A stretch of DNA of 64,000 nt from Corbicula japonica (GCA_038501625.1 JAZAYU010000088.1:248001-312000); one strand, 5' to 3'. Positions 20,297 through 32,710 are shown, numbered from the stretch's first letter. Notes: generated from the letters alone by a model not told the origin. A program made the numbers and translations.

Positions 20297-21560
20297 CTTT
20301 TTTGGCCCTGTCTTATTAGCCAATCAAAATGTTTCAAATGCGGGCTTTAATCTATAACACTTTTCGGCCCGAGGCCGACAGTGTTAATGATAATGGCCCT
20401 GTTATAAAGCAGGCAGTCGTGTTATTGAACGTGGCAGATGCTTTTTATAGGGCTAATAACGTATAGCTATTTAATAGAAGAGACATAATGAAATATGAGT
20501 ATGTAGGGTGTCAGGGTTTACGCACCAAAAATATTCGTTCTGATAATTTTTTTTATCCAGCTACAAAGTAACACATTTGCTTTCTTTCATGCCGTTATAT
20601 TGCTACTGCCATTCATTTACATTTCATTTAAAACAGCTATTAGATGGTCTCAGTATCTGAGACGAAGAGCTTTGTTCTAATTGTCAATTAATGGTCCGCG
20701 GCTTGATACGGCTTCTGGGGAACATTGGCATTGAGACGTTTTGCTTTCTCTGCTGAGACAAGCAATACAAAATTACCATCGTGTAATCGGTTTTCAAGTA
20801 ATCAGGTAATTTCAAGAAACGGTTAGGGTTTTTATATTTTATGTTGACATAATGTTTGGTACATAGGGTTAAAAGAGACATACAAACGAAAAAGCTACAA
20901 ATACTGCAAAACTGTATATCATAATTTTATGGATCATAATTTTATGGCTTAAACAAAAGGGAAAATAAAATCTTCTTGTGAAGTAATTTTCCGACACAAA
21001 AATGATTTTAAATCGCTTTCATCAGAAAGTTTATTTGTTGATTTTAATCAGAAAATCATTTATCAGTTTCATGTTTTTTAGAAAAATATTTCTTTTCAAT
21101 ATAATTTTGATATAAAAACAACTTATATGCAAATAAGTCAGTATTGTCACCAGCATTGCACATCTAGGGGATAAGGCAGTGGCGTATTTGGTTAGTGTTT
21201 CGGCTTGTGTGGCTAGGTGGTGTAGCATGCGTCGTCCCGGTTAGATTCCTGGTCTTAGCTTGTCATTGTTTGCAATTTTTAATAAATATTGCCGTTCAGA
21301 GTGCATAAGCGTCGTGGCAGGGGCGGCACCCGCCGCCTCAATAGTTTAGCTATTAACGACATTTTTAAAACAATTTATTAAATAACTATACGTTATTGTC
21401 CTATCAAAAAAGCATCTGCCACGTTCAATAACACGACGGCCTGCTTTATAACAGGGCCATTATCATTAACACTTTGTCGGCCCCGGGCCGAAAAGTGTTA
21501 TAGATATAAAGCCCGCATTTGAGGCAATTTGATTGGCTAATAAGGCAGGGCCGAAAAAGT
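20297..21560. mobile_element. 1.26-kb non-autonomous DNA transposon with ~175-bp inverted termini
   Basis: Left terminus (20297-20474) and right terminus (21366-21560) are inverted copies with about 90 percent match. Both carry ggccctg, ttattagccaatca, taacacttttcggccc, gataatggccctgttataaa and aacgtggcagatgc in the same order. The 890-bp interior shows no transposase. The long termini and lack of coding capacity fit a foldback-like or MITE-type element; superfamily unknown. Confidence 0.8.
21199..21260 (+). repeat. Degenerate tRNA-like sequence
   Basis: tggctaggtggtgtagcatg resembles an A box with D-arm, and cccggttagattcctgg resembles a B box (ggttcgantcc). The cloverleaf is incomplete. 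Probably a tRNA-derived SINE scrap inside the larger element. Confidence 0.35.
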
Positions 21561-21696
21561 GATAAAGATTTCAGCAAGAAAATCTTGTAAATGGCAGCCA
21601 TTTTGTTTTAACTCGGTCTTTTTGTCGACGAAGAGATTTTGCGTAATAAAATATAATTAGTTTCAAACAGGAATTGGTTGACGTTTATCGCTTTGT

Positions 21697-21716
21697 TACC
21701 CCCCCCCCCCCCCCCT
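21697..21716. repeat. Poly-C run
   Basis: Homopolymer of about 17 C in an AT-rich setting. Confidence 0.9.
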
Positions 21717-21820
21717 TGATTAATCAGATTAAAAAAACCTATACGGTACTTTACTCTATATAATATACGATAGACCATCTCAAGATCAGAGAGTCGACGT
21801 ACACATGTAATAAACAGGTA

Positions 21821-21940
21821 AATGAATAGGTTAGCAGTGCCTTTGAGTGATAATGGCCCTGCCACGAGATAATGGCCCTCGGGCCATTATCAACGTGACA
21901 GGGCCATTATCACTCAAAGGCACTGCTAACCTATTCATTA
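21821..21940. mobile_element. Palindromic MITE, 120 bp
   Basis: Arms of about 41 bp, from aatgaataggttagcagtg to cactgctaacctattcatt, perfectly complementary. The loop holds a second small hairpin (gataatggccctcgggccattatc). It shares the phrase gataatggccctg with the termini of the 20297-21560 element, so the two may be related. Confidence 0.85.
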
Positions 21941-22070
21941 ACCTCTAAATAACGACTGAGTAAGAGTCTAAAACCGGACGTGTTATAAATTTACAACGTG
22001 AAGATTTCACAAAAAACAAGCATTTTCCGACTTGGATCAAATACTTGTGGTTATTTAATAAAATTGTCAA

Positions 22071-22205
22071 TAAATAAGTGATTTGATATTGACCCTGTTA
22101 TTAGTCCTCGGGTCAGTCGTATTAGCACTCGGCCTTCGGACTCGGGCCAATACGACTGCTCTCGGACAAATAACAATATCAAATCACTGATTTATTAACA
22201 TATAA
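22071..22205. mobile_element. Palindromic MITE, about 130 bp
   Basis: Inverted arms built on tgatttgatattg and caatatcaaatca, with agtcgtattagc and gccaatacgact inside, around a centre ggccttcggactcgggcc. Arms are diverged. No coding capacity. Confidence 0.75.
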
Positions 22206-22772
22206 TAAATAATTTTAATGAATGTTGAAGATGTTATATGAATTTTGGAGCAGCGAAAGGTTGCCGGTAACGTAGGCGATATTGACACGTTTATACCATA
22301 TTCAGGGTGTCTAAAAGTGTGATCGGTCATGTGCTCTTAATATTTCTAAACCGCGTAACGTGTTCATGTGTTTCTAATTTTGTGATATATCTTTCACTCT
22401 TTTTTGTCGTATTGCTATAGTTTTTTTTCATCACTACCAGTGATTGTTTTCCAACCTTTGTTGATCTTATGTCTCAAATATTTTTGTCCATACAAGCAAA
22501 CAGCGCAAAAAGTGCCTTAAATTATATATTATATTTCCTTCCCAGGAAAATGTATCTGTCAACGTTTTTGCAATTCATCGATCATTCTTATTCTCGTACA
22601 TGTTGTAATTTGTAAAGTTTCAATTGTTTGAAAGTTGGTAAAACCTCATCTCCTCTTTGATATATTGATAATACGTCGGTCTCTAAACCAGGTCTTTGTT
22701 GATGAACCCTATTTCACCTTTCTCATAATAACTGATCAATGAACTTATCAAGAGCAATCAATGTCTTCTTAC

Positions 22773-22826
22773 CTTTTCGATATCCGACTTAGAAAATTCC
22801 TTCAGGGATTTTCTTGCGACATCCAT
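22773..22826 (-). CDS. AANAT-like acetyltransferase paralog 2, exon 1
   Basis: ATG in good context (agcaaaATGG), reading MDVARKSLKEFSKSDIEK, then donor gtaag. Length (54 nt) and phase 0 are the same as exon 1 of paralog 1. No clear TATA box was found within 100 nt upstream, unlike paralogs 1 and 3. Confidence 0.85.
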
Positions 22827-23268
22827 TTTGCTTTCCAATAGCGCTAGTGCCACTAAAGAAAACTGGATTCAATAGAAGTCGAACTTTGCAATTAGTAACA
22901 AATGCTACTTGTTGGTTAACATACAAGACAGCAATGTTGATGAAGAGAGCCCGTCTAAATGCTTCATTGTAACAGTATTGATCTCCTAAGAGAAAAATAT
23001 CGAGCAGATCTCTAGGAAGCGCTGATAGCAAGTATTGAAAAAACTAGCCGTCGGTTTGATTTATACGGTTGGAAATGGAATATACGGAAGGAACTGGCTA
23101 ATGAAGATACGACAGACAGCAAGAAGTACGCCGACTTTGTTAATTAAATATAAATATCAGAACTTTCCGTGGTATGTGCTAAATAAAAGCATTTTTCCGA
23201 ATGACGACAAGTGTAAGAAGAACTTCTTTATTAGCTCTATATAAGCAGACTCTTTATAAAGTCTGCTG

Positions 23269-23316
<48 letters not shown>

Positions 23317-24020
23317 GCAACAAATTAGTTATTTTTAGAGGATGGCATATTTGACATTGCCATTCTATTATATGGTCCTATAAAATATGAATATTAAACA
23401 AAATATAGTTATGATGAAATTTAAAAAACAAAATCAGCATGAAAACAGACAAAGTGAAAAGTAAGCGATTATCATGCGTGACTGTAAACGCCCGTTAATA
23501 ATGCCCAAGTGAGAAGAAAAGACAAGAACTACATTATAAATAAAGATATATACTGCTATGACAAGGCATTATCTTGTCCAAGAACGATAATTTCTGTTTG
23601 TTCTATTACAAAACATTTACGCACAAAATAGATACGCACATGTACATTTGGGTCAAAATGTTTAAAGTTCATTAGTAAAAGGTTAAGGGTGTGACCTTGG
23701 CCTTGAAAGTAGAAACATGTTTAGGGTGAGGCACATCCTCATATTATGTTGGTCTTTGCAGCCAAATTATTTTAAAATCCAGCCATTGATAAAGATATGG
23801 AAAGAACATGAATTTTCGTCAACTAGGCATGTACATCAAATTGACTGTTCAGAAGGTTGCTGAGACTTTGACCCTTTTTTTGACTTATTTGAAAATCAAT
23901 CCATGAATGACAAAGATATGGACCGGACACAAACTATCTTCAGTAAGGCTAATATAGCGAAACTGACAAAGCTTAGATTCGATGTGACCTTGATCTTGAA
24001 AGTAGGAACACAGATCTGTG
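22827..24020. other. Upstream region of paralog 2 with (AAT)n and bivalve-type repeat
   Basis: Contains a short hairpin at about 23245-23268 (agcagactctttataaagtctgct), an (AAT)n run at 23271-23316 that may be the tail of a lost LINE, and from about 23640 a dispersed repeat with 'gtgaccttggccttgaaagtag' phrases. No gene recognised. Confidence 0.5.
23271..23316. repeat. (AAT)n microsatellite
   Basis: About 14 AAT units. The same tail type ends the LINEs at 9234 and 9685. Confidence 0.9.
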
Positions 24021-24160
24021 CCCAAGGTTATAAAACTGAGCATGGAAACCAGTCTCAAATCTCAAGCATCTGATTGGCTGAAATGGCGACCAGTCGCCTT
24101 TTCATCCAATCAGATACTTGAGATTTGAGACTGGTTTTCAAACTCAGTTTTATAACCTTC
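24021..24160. mobile_element. Palindromic MITE, family A
   Basis: From cccaaggttataaaactgag to ctcagttttataaccttc, with both arms carrying ccagtctcaaatctcaagcat or its complement. One arm has lost the AGCCAATCAG motif (tccaatcag). Confidence 0.9.
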
Positions 24161-24457
24161 AATCCTGATCTAATTTAGGATACAGAGATATATGCATTTT
24201 TTAAAACGGTGATATTTTGTGCTCTGAGTGATTGTAATTGCATCAAGCGATAAAGATCGCCCCCATTATTAGCTGTAAATGGCCAAATTTGACACTATGA
24301 CCTCTGTTAAGCCGATGTAGCTCTACTGACATACTGGCCAGAAAAGGACCCATAAACAGGTGTCTGTGGTTTATCTTTAAATTTAAATGGAATAAAAGTA
24401 GTTTGTGATGCAATTTGTTAGAAATATTGGAGAAAATTAAACTAGTAAGTACTAGAC

Positions 24458-24630
24458 TAGATTCTGAAAGTCCAAAAGGGCTCAAAAATGAGTTGAGGTA
24501 GGGCCGACAAGATATACTTTTTATTTTGGTACCAAATTAAAGCCTATTATATGGCCAAACAATCTGGACTGGCCTGCAAAGAAAATTTTATTGCGAATTG
24601 TCGGAAAATAAGGGGAGATAACTCATGCCA
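24458..24630 (+). repeat. Dispersed repeat, inverted relative to 29505-29680
   Basis: gtagggccgacaagatatac, a long AT-rich middle, then tattgcgaa and ggggagataactc. The same landmarks occur inverted at 29505-29680. The 'gggagataactc' end is a very common phrase in bivalve DNA, from memory. Confidence 0.7.
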
Positions 24631-25144
24631 AATCATACAAAAAATCAACAAAAAACTGATAAACTCAATGATATGACATATATTTATAAGGACTTTTTTC
24701 TGTCTTCATTAAAACTTTGTCAAATAAGTTGCAAGATGCAATTTAAAGTCCAAGGTGAACATCATATGTATATAATGTGTGAAAAACAAGAGTTATTTCC
24801 CTTTAGTTCATTGAAAGATAATGTAAATCACTTATGTCCCATTTTCTTTTGCTAGAAATTGATATTTCTAGTTATTTTTTAACTTAGAGAAAGGAATTAT
24901 AGCACAAATTCTCTGAAAAAGCTTGTTAAACACCAATTACCATCCAGGTCAGATTATATACATTTAATTTCATACTTAAGAGCAAGACATTTATTACAAG
25001 TCAGTTTGACAAACAGGACGTATTACAGACTCATCGGTGGCAGGAAACATTCACAAAATGTTATCAACTCTCTTATGGCAATAATACTTATTCAAGGTAT
25101 TCGCCAAACTTGGTTTGAGTGATTACGACACTAATATATTTAAT

Positions 25145-25260
25145 AACCCGTCAGATTACTTCAGTCAAACTAGAGTTATTGCCCTTTAATTACTAATTTT
25201 GACCAAATTAATAATTAAACGGCAATAACTCTATAGTGACTGAAGCAATCTGACGGGTTA
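25145..25260. mobile_element. Palindromic MITE, about 116 bp
   Basis: aacccgtcagattacttcag and ctgaagcaatctgacgggtt are inverted ends. The arms continue with agagttattgccctttaatt and its partner aattaaacggcaataactct around an AT-rich centre. Confidence 0.85.
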
Positions 25261-27214
25261 ACTCCTCCACATTTTAACTCGGTAATCTTCAACAAACTTG
25301 CTTAGAATGTTTAAGGTAAACATATCCAGTTCAGTAACTTGCAGATATTTTTGATAGATAGTGTCCTCTAATGGCTGTTTTTACCAAATTAGGACTGCCC
25401 AAGGTCCCAGTTTGTCAGAATGCTGTTGGCATATTATTTCTGCTAATATCTAAACAAGATATTCTAGATTGCAACAATGGCGTTGGATTCATTGATATTT
25501 CATTGCCATTTTTGAAATCAAATAAGCAATGGATGCTTTCTTAATTAAAATGACAATCTTCATCAAACTTAGTAAGAACATGTATGTACATAATATCTTA
25601 GACAAGTTTGATAGCCAGTCAGATTGCTCTTGTCACTCTTGAGTTATGCCCTTCAACTGGAAATATTTTAACAAGTTACATCTATACCAAACTATACCTA
25701 TATTTACTATCACTAAAATTCATCCGACTGTTTAAGGGGACAATAAGATCTCAGCTATGTATGGTTACAAGCAAGATTACATTAGTCAAGTCACTGAGGA
25801 GTTATGGGTCTTTAATTTCCAAAACTTAAACAAATAAACAATTTCTGCTCTCTGACGGTTTTGTGGCAGTTTGAAATATTGTTCTTTATTAGTTTTATTA
25901 ATCATTCTATTGAATCATTCGTACATGTTGAGTTAAACAATATGTGTGCTAAAACTCATTTATTTTTTCTACTTTTTAAGTGCAATCAATGCACACGAAA
26001 TTAAATAAAAGGTAAATAAAAAACAAATACAAGTAAATGAGCAGTGATAATATGACGACATCAAACTAAATTTTTTTAGTTAACATTTGGTTGAAAGATT
26101 ATTTTGGAAATTACCTAAATAATATTTTTAAAGTGTTCCATTGACTGATTCTGCTTTAGAGCTCATTTGAAATAGCACATGGGAGTCTTTAATACATGTT
26201 TGTTGTGGCTATTGATAAATATTCTTGTGGCTAGTGCTACAAAATTTCCAATTTCTGAACGACAGTCTAAGAGTAAGGTCTGGGTCCATCTACGGGTAGA
26301 ACTTCCAATAAATAAGGATGGTTCCATTTGGACAGAAGTCTCAAGAGTATTACAATAAGTGAAAAACCAAAAATACCTTCATATCTATGGTTTGTTATGT
26401 TTAATTATTACAGCTTCATCTTGATCATTCTTTTTTTTTGTTTGAAATAATGAATCCATTTTCATTCACATGGAACTGGTTTTAATAATACTAAGCTTGA
26501 AACTGTGGAACCTCATGGAGACTATGTGTTTCTGTAACCAGTTATTGTCTCAACAGTCGCTTTGCATTAAATATGGCCTTAGTCTTCGTGAAAAGGAAGT
26601 GTCAGTCCTAGAAACAATGCTAAACCCCTTCTGAGCCTGAATAGAAACATTGTAGTAGCAAGTTGGTTTTAAATATTTTTTTAATTGACTGAAAGGCAAT
26701 CTGAAGCCATTCATGGTAGTACATGTAATCCTTTCTTTGGGTAGGACTGCATCTAGAATAGCATAGTAGACCAAACAAAAAAGTATTCATAAACCTAACA
26801 TTGGCCAGGGACCAAGAACTTAGATATGAAAATAATAGGTCCTATGGGTTATACTATCAGCTTGTAGTTGATAACAGTATTTTAAACTTATTCCAGCTCC
26901 TGTCAAACTGTTGCAGTCCCTTCTGAATACTAGCACTACCCTTGTAATGGAGTGAGGGCCTGGGTCTGAAAGATATTATTCTTTAACAATACAAGTAGCC
27001 TATTAAATCTAATAATATGGTTGAGGATCCTAGTAGGGAAAGCATTGTCATCAGAACAAGGGGTCCAGATTCCTTCATAGGGTTACCTTATTCTAATTCT
27101 TGGATCCTGCATCCTTTTTATGCCCCCACTCTGAACGAGGAGGGGCCTTATAGGATGCCCTTGTCCATCCGTCCTTCCGTACTTACGAAACCTGTGTCGC
27201 ACATAACTCAAAAA

Positions 27215-27600
27215 GTATGAGAGCCACAAAAATGAAACTTAACAGGTATGTTGACCTTCATGTTTAATTGTGCACCTGGGGTTTTGTTTTGGGCCACGCC
27301 TGTTAAGACCAGAGTGATGTTACTTATGCATTTCAATATAATGCATTCAGCAAGTAATCTTGTTGTATGTAATTCCAAAGTATGAGAGTCGCAGTCATGA
27401 AACTTTACAGGCATGTTGACAATCATGTGTAGTTGTGCCCCTGGGGTTTTGTTTTTTGGGCCACACCTGTTAAGACCATAGTTATGACCCCTTATGTATT
27501 TCAATATAATGCATTCAGTGTGTAATCTTGTGTCGTAGGTAAGTCCAAAAGTATCAGTGACAGTCATGAAACTTTACAGGCATGTTGACCATCAAACTAC
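27215..27600. repeat. Tandem repeat of about 175 bp, 2.3 copies
   Basis: Each unit has aaagtatgagag, atgaaactttacaggcatgt, cctggggttttgttttgggc and tttcaatataatgcattcag in the same order. The copies differ by about 10 percent. Confidence 0.8.
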
Positions 27601-29504
27601 ACTCATATTTGATATTGTGAACTGCAAATTCATCTGGTTTTTTTCCCTGAAAGTTTTCACCATTATTTGCACTTTGAGCACAATATTGGCATCTAGTTAG
27701 ACTTAAGAAAGAGTATAATTGCCTAATTAGTTAAATAGTTTTGTTTTCTTTTCTATAAGTCTAGACTAAGAACAACTTTCGAATATTTTTACGTTTCTTA
27801 AAAAGCGGTTTCTATAACATAGAACTGGGTAGTAACCATTCTAAAACCTCTGGATAGTGTCACCATATGTCTCATGGCAAATACACTGGCGTCAAGAAGG
27901 TGCTTACACTATTCTGTGGTGTAGGAAGCAAGACCTTGTCATGTTTTAATGACTCTGCTAGCGTTTATAAGACTCCCTTGTTCTATACTTGGGCAACGCT
28001 AGCATCCAGAAGTGACTGTTTCTCCATTTTACATAAGCAGTCCTATTTCTCTAAGCTCGAACAATATATACATGTATATTTTGACATATACAGGAAAACA
28101 ACTTTACTTACTATCATTAAAAGACTTGCGATATTTGGGATTTTACTCTTTCCTTTACTAGTTTAAGCTAGAAATATGTAAAGATGAAAACATTTACAGG
28201 CAATACAATATTATGTTTTACTTACAACCACAAGATAGTAATTTTACTTCCGTTTTCGCATGATGAGGTGAGAACTATGTATAGACTTTTATAAAGCTAT
28301 GCCTAGCTTCTTAAATGTTGCGGCACCTTTCAATATGAAACAAAATTACCCAGACTTATTCTAAGATTAGTGCAAACCTCAATATGGGAACTTATCATTT
28401 GTCAACGCAACCATATGTAATGAAGTTGAGAACTGTTTCCTGAAGGAAAAGAAGTTAAGTTTGCCAGATCTCATTGTATTTCATTATTTAAAGATACATA
28501 CCCGCAATTTTCCTGTAATTTAGTAAAGGTTAACATAAGACAAAACATCTGAAAAATCTTCATTAAACATGTGTTTCGAAATAACAGCAGTATTTATCTA
28601 ATGTTTAATTACTTCACTTTTTATCAAGAAATTAGTTACCATCTGTATTCAGTTAATAAACTGGCTAATTTACTATTATGCTGTTATACGTCATTATGTG
28701 ACTTTACAAAAAAATACAACAGGCACTCTGATTTGCATAACTTGTTAGGATGTTCAAATCATATTAGAATACAAATGTGTTGATGCTGTAATTTAAGAAT
28801 TGCCTTTTTATGAGTATGAGGGATTACTTCCAAGAAGTAGAATACATTAAAACATGTAAAGTAAGAATAAAACAGATCTATTTGAGACATCTGAATTTCG
28901 ACAAAATGTGTCACCAAATTTTCATATTAGAAAATATAATTTTATTTTCTTGAATTAACTCTTTTTATTTGGTGTTTTACAAAGCTTTTCCTTTCCGGTT
29001 TGCTTCTTCAACTGAAGCAGATCCTACTCTATATACATTGTAAATAACAAAATAAACTAACATAAAATGTGTTGATTATCCATTTAAGGTTTTATTAAAA
29101 GAATACTTGCTATAATGGTGTGGGTGGGGTAATTGTATACACAATTTTAAGGTTATATCAACAATAACGCATATTCTTCAATATAAAATGTCTTCCAAAA
29201 CATCTAAATTAATGTTTAGAAGAGTTATGTGAAATATCTGTATAAAGATTTACAAGTGATATGAACAGATAATTTTCTTAACTCATAAAATAGGGAAAAT
29301 CGTAAATAGTTCTGTTTTCTTTGTATATTTTACCAACAAAAATGTCTTAAATTACATATTAGTCCAATATTATGTGCTAATAATACATCTTAAATAAATA
29401 ATGGTTGCTAGATCATATAAAAACTAATGTTGATACTAAAATTTGGACTGATATCAATGCAACTTGTCATTATATCTAAATATTTTAAAGTTAACTTATA
29501 ATTC

Positions 29505-29680
29505 TATATCAGAGTTATCTCCCTTATTTTTTTCAGGGTTCGCAATAAAATAATTTTTGCAGGCCACCTAATTTCATTGAGATATACCATAAACTTCAAT
29601 AAAATCGTAAAATAAAAAGTATATCTTGTCGGCCCTACCTCGACAAAATTTTCAGCTTCAGAATCTAGACTATACAAATG
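29505..29680 (-). repeat. Inverted copy of the repeat at 24458-24630
   Basis: agagttatctccc, ttcgcaataaaat, gtatatcttgtcggccctac and cagaatctaga are the complements of landmarks at 24458-24630, in reverse order. The two copies lie about 5 kb apart in opposite orientation. Confidence 0.7.
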
Positions 29681-30017
29681 TTGCATAGAAAGTTGTTAAA
29701 TACAAAATGTAATCCATTACGAGGTTTAGTTTGCTTATGGGCACAACATTGCGGTAGACAAGGATATATATCAAAATGTTGAGAAACAGGCCTATTGTTG
29801 GAAATTACATTTACTCGGGTCTTATTCAAATTTCCAGAAATGGGGTTCGCTTGGGGCAGTCTAATGGTTGTAAAAGTACATGATAATTTAAGATTTTCTG
29901 TCCAAAGTTACCATAAAAATTAAATACTTAATCCGTCCCTGTTTTAAATTATAAAACAAAGTCGTACTTAATTATTTACACTCGGATCGTTTCTTAAATA
30001 TGTGACGTAAGGAATTG

Positions 30018-30066
30018 TCTGAAAACAACAACACCGACAACAACAACAACAACAACAACAACAACA
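30018..30066. repeat. (CAA)n microsatellite
   Basis: Imperfect run of caa units with one ccg interruption. Confidence 0.9.
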
Positions 30067-30537
30067 CTGTCTTGAGACATTACTTTAAAGTCTAATGGTT
30101 TCCAATTGCCACAACAATATTTTATACGGCAAGGAAAATTTCAGTTGACGACCTTGCTTGTAGAGATTCGCGCTTTAATATTCAGCTATGATCACGATTC
30201 AAGCGGAAACAATTTCAATCATATTATATGTTATGCCATTGGCAAGCGATACTGATGCCGATAAAAATAAAATCGACCTCTTACCATCGATACTGGCAAG
30301 CCGACTTCCGGAATGTACGCGGTCGTGTCTACAACACTGGACAAAGCCGCCCGCCGATTCCGATCATCCTGTAAGAGAGAACCTGTGCAAGCGTCTCTTG
30401 TTTTGTCCTCTACTTGGACCCGCAAACCAGTCACGTGATTCTTGTTGCAATCAGTACTGCTTCCTTACATGGCACAGATATTTACAACAAAGACAAAACC
30501 CGATTTGTCCGGACTGATATTCATTTGTGTATTACGG

Positions 30538-30800
30538 ACTGCTTTGCACTTAAGCTTGTTTAATCCGAACTGCTTTGCTGTTGTGTAATCCAGACTGCTT
30601 TGCTGTTGTGTAATTCGGACTGCTTTGCTCTTGTGTAATCCGGACTGCTTTGTTGTTGTGTAATCCGGACTGCTTTGCTGTTGTTTAATCCGGACTGCTT
30701 TGTTGTTGTGTAATCCTGACTGTTTTGCTGTTGTGTAATCCGGACTCCTTTGCTGTTGTGTAATCCGGACTGCTTCGCTGTTGTGAAATCCGGACTGATT
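30538..30800. repeat. 25-bp tandem repeat, about ten copies
   Basis: Unit gactgctttgctgttgtgta followed by atccg, with single-base variants. Flanks are unrelated. No coding role supported. Confidence 0.9.
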
Positions 30801-31595
30801 CGCTTGTTTGTTTTAGCAATTGCACCATGCAAATAACAGGATCAGTACGGCATGATTCATTTGGTCATTTCATTTTCTAACCCCAAGCTCTGCAAGATTG
30901 TTCGTTGTTTTGTGCGAGATAAGTCAGGGCTTGTTGAAACGAACCGGGCAGGTGCAACTCCCGAGTTACCCTATATAGCATAGCAGTACGTGATATCCTT
31001 CTCCCACCCCCAACCCATTCTTTGCCGGTTTAAAATTTTCCAAACAGAATTTCAAAAAATCTTTAAATTTGTATTATAAGATATAAATTTTAATGAAAAA
31101 TATGATGATACGTATTTCTTAGTACAGTAGATATCACTGACAACAAGCTGGTAAACTTGACAACACGGAATCTGAGACCTAGAGAGAAAGTGAATTGCAC
31201 ATTTTTTATAACTGACAACTATTTCACATAAAAATTTTGATTCTGAACTTATTAAGCAATTTTGAATCCGGACAAAAAAACTGTTAATTTTTTTTTGTGT
31301 AAAACTTGATATGTCCAATTTTTCACAAGGTACACTCACAATATTAATGTTAAATTTAGATCGAAATGTCCGTTTTGATGCTATTGATCTATGAAAAGAT
31401 ACTGCTGGACCCAACGCAGATATTAACTCATCGTTTGTCCGCTTTGAGGCAGTTTATGGAAGGGAAAATCTTTGTTGTATCGTGTCTGCTCTGAAGCCGT
31501 TTCCGAGGGGATTTCGTGCAGTGATGTATCCAGTGCGGGAAATGTAAGAAGTAATTGACATGTAATGAAAACAACATACATGCGTAACATCAACA

Positions 31596-32264
31596 TCAAT
31601 GTGGCAATACCTTTAGGCCATAGACTTTCATAGATGTATGAGGGGCAGTGTTCTGTATTGGATACACACCGTTAACTTCCCACTCTGAGAAAGGCTTGTC
31701 ATATAGTGTTTCAAATCCCATCTTTTCATATATTCTCTTCGAAAAATTAGACGACCCTTCTCCTTTAATGTAAACAGGATCGATTCCAAAGTTCCGTATC
31801 ATTTCTATTGTTGTACGGAAGATGGTACTAGCTATTCCTTTATTCTTGTATTTATCGTTGACTGCCAGTCCGAGAAAATGAAAAGCTTCATGAGTACCGA
31901 AATGTCCGAAGAAATCCGCTTTCTCGTCGCAGTATTTCGTGTATCTCAGTAGTTCTTTGAGAGGTGGTGTCTGTATTGATTCCAGGTCGACTTTATCATC
32001 AATGCAAGTAATTCTTGTGGTCCTTATAGCCATAGGTTCGCCACTATCTTCGTTTACAAACATCAGAGAAAGATTCATTTTGAACGAGTTAAGCCAAAAC
32101 TGACGCAGCTCCGGTGTCCAAAACATTCCGAGTGATTTATTTAGCGGTTCATCTTTGAGAAAATTGTCTCTCGCGAAATCTAATGCAATGTCGTAGTATT
32201 CCTCAGTGATGATGACTAGTTTCGCTCCGGGAATGTTAACTCCAATCTTAGCCTTCTCGAAAGC
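31596..32264 (-). CDS. AANAT-like GNAT N-acetyltransferase, paralog 3, exon 2 (divergent)
   Basis: 669-nt exon after acceptor ttcttcccatag, starting A-F-E-K-A-K in phase 0 from exon 1 at 41425-41466. The joined protein has 236 residues. EPLNKSLG at residues 53-60 is conserved. The acetyl-CoA loop reads KNKGIA at 154-159, so the usual first R/Q is K and the last G is A (A is allowed in the consensus). The end (HTSMKVYGLKV) is related to, but clearly apart from, paralogs 1 and 2. The frame is intact. It probably split off earlier and may use another amine; that is inference. Confidence 0.78.
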   Translation of the reverse strand, partial: AFEKAKIGVNIPGAKLVIITEEYYDIALDFARDNFLKDEPLNKSLGMFWTPELRQFWLNSFKMNLSLMFVNEDSGEPMAIRTTRITCIDDKVDLESIQTPPLKELLRYTKYCDEKADFFGHFGTHEAFHFLGLAVNDKYKNKGIASTIFRTTIEMIRNFGIDPVYIKGEGSSNFSKRIYEKMGFETLYDKPFSEWEVNGVYPIQNTAPHTSMKVYGLKVLPH

Positions 32265-32686
32265 CTATGGGAAGAAAAAGAACAGTTTGGTAGGGATACA
32301 GTTTGAGTCAAGAACTGAGTTTGATTAACAAAGCAGTTAAGTTAGCGAGTATATTTACTTGCTGTCAGGCGTCAGACTTTTGTACACAGATTACACTAAC
32401 AAAGTATTGTCCTACAAGGATAGCTTTTTAAAAAAAAGCTAGTAGACGGCTCGTATAGCATATTACATCGAAGTGGATGAGGCTTTATGTTAACGCTTTG
32501 AAATTTTTTGCATGCAAAAACAAATAGAGAATTTTGGTTGGCCCAAATATTTTACTTTACAAAATCGGGCTTCGACAGGTCCGGCAGAAAGTTACGAAGT
32601 ATAATTAAAATTGGTTGTTTTATATTTAAATCTTATGTGATGTGTTGTGAAAAACAGAGAGCTTTGACTTGTAATGACATTATAAA

Positions 32687-32710
32687 CTGAAGAAAGCCAA
32701 TGGCCGAAAC
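32687..32710 (+). other. Hammerhead-like / Penelope-type terminal motif
   Basis: CTGAAGA, then gccaatggc as a tight stem II, then GAAAC. It matches the CUGANGA...GAA hammerhead core. Stems I and III are not convincing, so it may be a relic of a Penelope-like element end. Confidence 0.35.

Larger units (their letters stand above)
18002..22772 (-). other. 4.8-kb intron of paralog 2
   Basis: Bounded by gtaag (22768-22772) and cag (18002-18004). It contains a 57-bp tandem repeat, a 1.26-kb inverted-repeat element, a tRNA-like scrap and two hairpin MITEs. The stretch 18706-20296 is plain AT-rich DNA with nothing recognised apart from short near-repeats (for example near 19860-20110). Confidence 0.75.
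24631..29504. other. Long non-coding stretch between paralogs 2 and 3
   Basis: No gene recognised on either strand. It holds one palindromic element (25145-25260), a 175-bp tandem repeat (27215-27600), and a piece with 'atgcccccactctgaac' near 27119 that resembles a common bivalve repeat. The rest is AT-rich. Confidence 0.5.
29681..31595. other. Region downstream of paralog 3
   Basis: Contains (CAA)n at 30018-30066 and a 25-bp tandem repeat at 30538-30800. A 109-codon plus-strand frame at 30188-30517 is locally GC-richer but has no motif I recognise. The 3' UTR of paralog 3 should lie at the right end. Confidence 0.4.
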
